Positions 12,701 to 21,700 of a DNA stretch of 37,793 nt are shown here, piece after piece. The notes under the pieces are model-generated. The model ran no database searches and had not been told where the DNA came from. It saw only the letters and a program-made list of their open reading frames with translations. The translations under genes and the position numbers were made by a program. The stretch's first letter is position 1; every line of letters begins with the position of its first letter. The stretch comes from a virus. The DNA is taken from IMG/VR virus record IMGVR_UViG_3300045135_002200, positions 1 to 37,793 of that record. The stretch is one strand, 5' to 3'.

Positions 12701-15700
12701 AGCGATTGTATAGGCTCTTTATTCCACTCGCCTTTAATCTGCGCGAATGGTGATTTCGCTTCACCCATTGCCACCTTTAATGCCGCCTTGCCATAGCCCT
12801 CTTCTTTCAAGACAGGGTTGCGCACGCCCGCAATAGGTACATAGCCGACAGTGGCAGAACCTTTGTGTACCGTTGGAATCCAAACGCCATGATTTGTATA
12901 GGCCGGAATATCCAGTCTGACACCCACACGCTCGCCATCTTTAAGTGCGCTAGTCGCACCAATCTTCGGCACTTTGTTGGAGGCAAGCGCTTTACGCATA
13001 TCTGCAACAGACGCAATCTTAGGCAATTCATCCCGCGCAGCAGCAGGCTTGTTCGCGTCCTGTATGCGGTTAAATTCAGCCTTAGTAATCTCGCCCTTTT
13101 CAAAGCGCTTGGCCGCAGCTTGAATGGCAGGCACACGTTTAGCAGCCTCTTTGTGATTCATGCCGATACGTGAATTTTCACGATCACGCGAGAAGCGCAC
13201 ATCACTACCACCGCCACCAGAGGGAGGCGTTGTATCATTTTTAAGTGCTTTACGCGCACCGCTCAATACCGCAAACAGATCAGTTTCGCCCATCTTACTG
13301 AGCTTGATAAAGCCATGCTTGTTTAGCCATGCCCGCAACAGGCCGATCAATTCTTTGATCTTGCGCTTCACACTTGGGCGGCTCTTTTGCGCCATGTGCG
13401 CCAGTAGCTCGTCCATCAGCATGAGGTCGATATTTTCTACGTCATGCCCCTCAAGCGCAAAGCCCTCAATGTAATCGTTGATGACTTTCTCCGTGAAGCC
13501 GTACTGCTCACCAAACTTTATGACACCCTTGCGGCCACCAATCGCCATAAAAATCTCGCCCAATTTGGACTTAAACTTTTGACCAAAGAGCTTGCGTACA
13601 CCATAATGGCCTAGCGCTTCATGCAAGATACTTTCTTCAAGCAATCGCTCTGTCTTGTGCATATCACGAACGAGGTAAATCGTATCGACATCGTTATCGA
13701 ATACAGCATATACCTCGTCTGTGCCCTGATTGGCGGCTATGTCCTTTATCTTTTGCGGCAGTTGTTCAAACGTATCAACAAGCGTAATGACGCTGTTAGC
13801 GCCACCCCACTTCCCAGTAACACGCCTGATAACTTTATCTGCCTGCGCTGCGCTGATCGCACCATCGCTCTTCGGGGTCGCACCACGTTGACTATTGATA
13901 CGCCCCTTAGAGAATCGGACTGAATCTGAAAGGCGCGATACATCTGCGCCCAGTGTTTCCAGTAGTTGCTTATTCGGGCTTGGCGCGCCCTCTGGCAGAG
14001 AATCTACTTTCTCAATTTTGGCGTTGCCTGCTTCAATGTCCACATCTGTGCTGTAAGTATAAAGATGGACGTACTCGCCTGTAGACTGCTTGATTGCAGG
14101 TAAAGCCGCACCTCCGATAGAGTCAAATTCAACACCGAGCGTTTTAAACGTATCTCCCTCATGCGACACAGTAACAGGTTTAAGGTTTTCCATATTAAAC
14201 TGCGTTCTGCTGACGTTGCGCTTGGTGTCTGAGTCAATATACTTGTTCGGGGTTTCCCCTCTGCGTATCTGCTCCTGAATGTCTGTCAGCCTCTCTTCCA
14301 CCGATAACCAGTTATTCAGTTTGACAGCATCTTGCGCAGCGGCCTTTTCGCTTGAAATGTCGCCCTCCATTAGAATCTCGGCATTTTTTAACGAGTCGCG
14401 CATCGTGCGCACATTGCTTTCTGCCTGCGCTTTCGCAGTCGATAGTCTGGTTTTAGCTGTGGATAGATCAAGTAGATTAAGCAGGCGCATAGAGCCTGTC
14501 ACAGTCGAGATAGGTGACACATCAGAGTGGTGCAGATCATGTTTCCCATTATTGCCTGTCAATGTCACGGTTGCGCGATACGATGGCGAATCATCTTTAT
14601 CTGCCGCCATGCTTAGACGGTCAAAGGAAACAGACACGCCATACCCGTTCCCTATATCTACCGAGCCTGACCAGTTCTCACCATCTTTCACCGCTGCTGT
14701 TGCCGGATTGATAATGCGCTCTTTCACCATATCAGCATACGGATGATCTATCGTAAGCAAAGAGGGTGTTTTTGGTCTTTCTGGCTTCTTCTCTTTCTTC
14801 TTCTGATCTGGCTCTAGCCCGCTCCAACGGTCACTCGCCTCTCGAAACTCATCCATTGCCAATTCAAACGACTGCTGCTGCTCTTGCATTATGTCAGCGT
14901 ACTCGCCTAAATCGAAATCTGCGGCAGCAAAATTATCAACCAACGGGATAACAGCCTCATACCGCGCTATCTTATCAGGGTATGTTTCTAGCGTACTTTC
15001 TGCCCCTCGTTGGCTAGAGGCTTTCGCTAAGTAGGTGGTCATCTTATTGGCTTTATCTAAATCGCTTTGCAGCTTCAGCTTATAGATTGGATTACCTGTT
15101 GAGCTTGCCTTGAAATTCGCATAGCTGTCTGCGTCACTCGCGGAATCATCCACAAATTCATCAAGCCCACCAGAGCGGAATTGCTCAATCGCTTTCGCTT
15201 TGCGCTCCAATATCTGCCACATAACAGGGTCGCTTGAGCCTTGTGTCGCATACGCCACAATCTCGACTTCAAACCCGTCAGGGTCAGCCGCATACAGCAT
15301 ATTACCCTGTCGGATAATGCGCCCCTCGCGCTGTTCCATGTCGGACGGTCGCCACGGTGCATCCATGTGATGAAGCGCCACTAATCGCTTCTGTGCGTTT
15401 GTACCCGCGCCCATCTTTTGCGAACTACCAAGCAATACCCGTATCTCACCATTATTGACCAGATCAAACAATTCCTGCTTCGCATCTACCGTCTTATAGT
15501 CATGGATAAACGCGATTTCATTTTCAGGTATGCCCGACTCCATCATCATGGCTTTAAGGTCATCGTAGACACTAAAGCCTGTGTCGGCTGTCAGCACCGT
15601 ACTCTCAAGCTCGCGCATCATATCCTGCACTTTTTCGGCCTTATCGCCTGTCAGCCCCTCACTCTCCAGTACGCGATTTACTTTTTCAGCAATATCCCGA

Positions 15701-18700
15701 AATGTCATGCTATACGCATCCGTATCGTACAACTCCAATCTACTGCGCACATACGCTGTCGCTTCACGGCTTGGCATAACACCCTTAGCCAGTGCCACTA
15801 AATCGGCCCGCGCATTTTTCTCTGCGGTTTTAGCAGGCGTACCCATATCACTAAAGATAAGTTGCGTGCCTTTCACAGAATCATACTGGTCATAAATGCG
15901 CTTCACGTTTTTCGCTGCTCGCGCTACCTTACCTGTCGGGTCACGAGGCAGCGTTGGGTCTACTAGCCGTGAGTCGAGCGAGGCTTTCTTTGCATCACTC
16001 AATACCCATAAAGGATTGTCGATCTTAGAATATTCTCTGCGCTCTTCCCTGCCTGTAATCGCCTGTATGCCTTCCATGCGCGCAATCAGGTAATCGTTAT
16101 AGCGTTTTTGAGACTCGGTAGCCTCGGCCATATCAAGCTGACGCTCACCGCCTTTTATGTTCGGAATTGGGAATCGCGTACTCTTGCTTTCACCTGTTTT
16201 TTTGTTCTGCTGTTGTACGTCCTCTGCATAGATATTCACCATATCCTCACGAGTAATAACATCACCCACCTGACGATATAAAGCAGAAAGCGCTTTGACA
16301 TTATGAATGCCCTTTAAGACTCTGCGTTCTTTGATCGTGCCTGTTGGCGTATATTCTAGCGCTGTATCTGTACTTAAAAACGAGCCTGCAAACGCATCAA
16401 ATTGCGCAATATCCATTTCTTTCAACTGGTCATACTGGAGGTAATACATCATGGTATAAACCTCGACCAAGCTGTTACTGATAGGCGTACCCGTCATATA
16501 GGTGACACCGCCATTTTCAAGCGATTGAATGTCGCGCAGCTTCACCAGTAGATCGAGCGCACGATCAGAACCCGCAGGCGAGTTCATGCCCACCACCTGA
16601 TCGCTTGATGTAGAGTAGGTTAAGTTCTTAAATTCGTGCGCCTCATCGACCACAAGATAGTCAAAGCCTACGTCCTCAAACTCAAAACCTATATCATCCC
16701 CTGCACTCTCCAAGCTCTTTTTCTTGTCTTTCAGCTTGTCGTTCAGGCGCGTAATCGCCTGCTCAATCTGACTAACAGAAGAACCTCGGCTTCCACTCTC
16801 TTTCGCTTGATTTCTCGCCTCTTCTAACGCTTCTCGATACTCTGCAATCTTGGCGTTAATAACGCGCTCAAACGACTCATAAGAATTAGGCAGCGCTTTT
16901 AAGTGGGAGTGGCCCATGATGATTGCGTCATAGTCGCCCGTAGCCGCACGCGCAAAAAACTGCTTACGATTTTTGGCGCTCATCTGTTTTTCCGAGGCGA
17001 CTAGAATGTTTGCTCCTGCATACAATTCGTAAAAGTCAGCCGCAAAACTCCCGATAATATGATTTGGTACGGTAATCAGGGGCTTTTTACTTAACCCTAA
17101 TCGTCTGCGCTGCATCACTCCGCTAATCGCTGTAAAGGTCTTGCCTGCGCCTACCGTATGATCGAGCAATACAGACTTCGACATGACCATTCTGGCCGCG
17201 CCATCCAACTGCGTTTTACGCATTTCAATAACTGGATTTTGACCAACTGGCTTGAAGTACAAGCGCCCGTTGTATTTACGCTCTGCTTGCGTATTAACAC
17301 GATCATTAAAGTTTTGCGCCACCGTGATCTGGGTGGCTTCGTTGTTCTGCACAAAGGTTTCAAACGCAGAAGCAAGGTTGTTTATGAGTAGGTTGACTTG
17401 CTTTGTACCCTCTTCGTCCTTTCTACGATCAGAACTTGGCCCTTCGTAGATCACTAGAGACTTGCCATTTGCTGCTGCATTAAAGAGTTCGATAACACTC
17501 TTATGGTCATTCTTAAACTGCGCGCCTATCTCGGTGAGCGCGCCTATTGAATTACCCTCGGCCATGATCTTGCCGAGCTTGCGGTTAATGCTTACTTTGA
17601 TGGCTTTCCCGCCAAGCGCTTCAAGAAAATCCTTAAATACTTCGGCATCCACCCAAGGAGCGCGGATAGAGGCTTTTACTTTATCCACCGGAATATCCGC
17701 AGGAAGCACTCGCTCTAGGTGCTTAATGTTGGCATCTAGTCCCTGCTCTTGCGCCAGTTTGTACTTGGCTTTTACATTGCCTGACAAGTAATCGTCTACA
17801 AAGTCATAGTCGCCCGTTTCAGGGTTTAGGAATAGGTATGGCGAGTCGCCAGTCGTTAGCTTCTCTTTCGCCTCGCTGCGCGATATGCCCATTATTTTTG
17901 CGACATAGGACAGATCAATCTTGCCGTTTTCCTGCATGGAAAAGCTAACAGCATCATCAACCGTCTTAGCGGAGCTTGGTTTTTTGTAGGACTCAATGAC
18001 GCGCCCATCAAAGATAGCGTGTTTGCTGATCTTGCCGCTCGCTTTGTTAAACGAATCCAAGCCCGATTCAATACCCAAGTCGCCACGCAACAAACCGAGG
18101 TTGTCATCAATGGAGGCCGTTTTGGTTTTCGTGCTGTGCTCCAAGACAAACGCATCGTACTGCTGATTGAGCTTTTTACGCAGCGCGTTCATTTCTTTGA
18201 GGTCTTGCTTTTCTGCGCGTATCAGAGACAGTGCAGTATTGCGCATGTTTAGAATAGATTTTAGCTTTCGATACTTGGCATCCCCTAAACGCGATGTAGC
18301 GCTATCCAAAAATTTGCGCACTTCAAGCTGCATGGCTGCTTTGCTCTTGCGCCCCTGCACATAATCCTCAACCGCTTTAAACGCCTTATTATTGGCTTTT
18401 AGTTTGCCTCGCGTATTGAGTAGCTTTTCTTTGTAGGTTTTCTCAATCACAAAATCATTTTGCGAAGTCAGGCCATCTAGTAGCCGCGCATTATCTGACC
18501 ATGCTGTTTTACTGGTGACTTCAACCACGTTCGCACCAGAGCCGCTATCCTCTTCGCGTAGTAAGATTTTGCCTTTGTCGTTGAGCATCATGCCGCCTAC
18601 AGGCAAGTCACTCTCTGATAGCAGCACCTCACCGCTTAGGCTGTCTTGCTCTTCCGCTGTCAGTGTCAGGTCCACACCGTCAGCCATCTTTTTCATAGCC

Positions 18701-21700
18701 TTAGCAATCGCGGCTTGCAAGTCGCTATGCTCGTCTGTCGGATGGACCGTCAACTCCCCGCCTGTACGCTCACCGTACATCGTGCCATCCATTGCTGCGC
18801 GACCAAGCACCATGTCGGGATTGTCGATGAAATATTGATTCATCTTCACGCCATTGGCTTCACCGCTATTGTTCGTCCAGACAAGATTCTTAGACTGCTC
18901 ACCCTTTTTCAACTTACGGAACACCACAATATCAGTCGTGACTTCTGTTCCGGCATTTGACTTAAAGGCTGTATTAGGTAGGCGCACAGCCCCGACAAAC
19001 TCCATAGTCTTGCTGAGTTGCGCGTGATTTTGGTTCTTGGTGTCCAGAAAGTTCTTGGTGATGACCATCATCATCAAGCCGTTGTCGTGCAGCAGTTTGG
19101 CGCTCTTAGCAACCATGTAGTTATGCAGACTTAGCCCTGATATGTCTTTGTGCTTGTCGTCATAGATCGGGTTTGCGCCAAAAGGCGGGTTGCCGATAGC
19201 AAGGCTAAAGACGTTCTCTTTAAAGCCTGCATCTTGAAATCCTTTAACCTGAATGGTGGCATCATCATAGATCAGGCTTGAGATAGTGCCTGTAATGGTA
19301 TCAATCTCACTGGCGAACCAGTCAGAGTTCTCGCGCATATCTGCGGGCTGCCAACCTATAAAGTTACCAGAGCCGACCGATGGCTCAACAATCCGCATCT
19401 TAGAATCATTCAAGCCAAACGCTTCAACACCTGCCCACATACCTTTTACCACATCCTTAGAAGTGTAAAACGCAGTCGTGATCGAGGCGCGAATGTTGTT
19501 GTATTCGGTTTCAGTAACGAGAGACTTTAATTCGTTGTTCGCATCTTGCGCGTATTTGCGCGTAGTTCTGGAATCGAACACTTCACGCAAGCCACCCCAT
19601 CCCACATAGCGGGCAAGGGTTTCTTTCTCTTGCAGAGTTGCTTTGCGCTTTTCTCTGACAAGCTGTTTGGCTAATCGTATTGCTGACAGGTTCGCTTCAA
19701 CACGCTCTTTTGGCGTGCCATTGGCTACCCCCTCAACATCATCAAGATTTAGGCTTGATGTTTCAGTATCACTCGCACCGCTTCGCTTTGTGCTTGAGTT
19801 GCGTCCACCCCGACTCCCACCAGAGCTTCCGCTTCTGCTGCCGCCATTTTTCCGAGTGCCACTATTTCCCGTTCCCGCATTGTCTTGCTCATTTCCTGAT
19901 ACTTCGGATTGTTCATCAGTGCTTGTGCTATCTGTTCCTGCATCGTCACTTTCATCGTAGTTATCCCCTACAATTTCATTTTCGTTATTGGTGTCTGGCG
20001 TATCATTCACCACTTCCTCTTCTAATGAAAGAGAATCTAACACATCATCAATATTGGCCGCTTCTACTTCTGCCGCCCCGCTCAGGCCCTCAAACTCTTG
20101 CGTTCTTGGGTCATACTTTGCAGCCATATACCACGATTTAAGGTATGGCTTAACCATATCACCTAAATCATTCACCATCGCCTTAGAGTAGGCGGCAAAG
20201 GTTCTCGCGCCCTTTTCTATATGATAGCCTGCTAGGGTTATGCCTGCCTGCACTAGCTCAGGGTCAAGACCGCTATTCATTTGGCCTAGCTTGGCTTTCA
20301 GTAAAGCGCGCGCCTTTTCTGCTGCATCCTCGGTGAACACAGTATTTTTTGATACGCTTGGTTTTTCTGGCTTTTGAGGCTTCTCAGGTTTAGCCGCAGT
20401 CGGTGTCTCTTCGGCCTGCTCTTCGGCTTTCGCCTCTTCCAGTAGCGCATCCCAATCGGCCATCATAGCCGCCACTTCGTCATCAGAGGGTATGTCGCTT
20501 AACTCTTGCTCGTCCAATGCTGCCATTTCAGCATCCATTTCAGCATCAAAGTCATCGTCCGATAATGCACCCTCTACTTCCGGCTCTACTTCTTGTACAG
20601 ATTCCTGTTCAACTGGCTCTATCTTTTCTGTTCCGGCAATCTGCGCATCCGTCCACTCAGACATAGGCGGCAAGTAGTTGATTGGTGTCTTAGCGTTGTA
20701 ATCATCGGCCAGTGCTTCATCAATTTTTGGCAATATCTTTTCTAACACGGACGCTTCTTTGCTTGTCCATGCCATGTGCGCCAAGTCTCGCGTAGGTATT
20801 TTATCGTGAAAGATGATGTTGTGATGTGCCAACTGCGCATACAGCGCTACCGCTTTCCATGCGTCCTCACGCCACCCATCAAAGGCGATAGGCGCTAAAT
20901 CAATACCCTCAAACTGCGGGGTGATGCGCGCCTCTGTGCTGCCATGCGCCTCTCTAAACTCATCAAACTTCTGCTGCGACTCAAAGACAAAGCCACCATG
21001 CGCGCCACCGCCATCTTTGCCTAGCCCTTTTAGCGTGCTCGCTACATTACCCGTTGATTGCGCGCCCCACTGTTGCGCTAAGGCTTTCATTTCCGGCAAG
21101 GCGTACACTTTGCGCGGCACATAGCCACCGCCAAGCTGTACTGATAGCGTGCTAACATCGTAGTCTGTAGTAGACATAACAAAGCGCAATCGCGTCTTGG
21201 ACGCTTGCATTAACGCTTCGCCCTCTAAAGGCGGGTCTACGTCTGCTTTGTTATCTGATTCTTGCGACTTGTTAGGCGCTAACGGCTTGAGAATTGAACC
21301 GTTCGGTTTCTTAATGTCTTTAAAATCTTCATCAAAGAGATAGCTTTCTGCGCTGTCCTTATCTGCCGGAGTGAGCGTTTTTCGTCCCACCATTTCACGG
21401 AATTGACGGGCGTTAAAGTTATCACCGACACGCTCCGCTTCTGCAAGCGCGTTTTCAGCTAACCATTGGTCAACGCGAGATAGCGTGTTGGCTGTTTTAA
21501 TGCGCGTAGAGGTATCGACTTTCGGGAATGGCGTTGTGCTTGCGCCAGAGGTTGTTAAAAGCACTGTGCCTTGCGCGTAGAGTTGATCTTGCTGATACGG
21601 TTGCGGCTTGCTTTCGCTCGACTTGTCCTTGTCGCCCTTGCGCCACTTCATGTAGTCCGCATCACTCACCTCAATATCTCGGTCAGCATCAAAGACTTGT

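Noticed and set aside
14279-14746. Long plus-strand open frame opposite the giant gene (and many similar ones)
   Set aside because: Their Ser/Leu/Arg-rich products and lack of ribosome sites mark them as shadows of the minus-strand gene.
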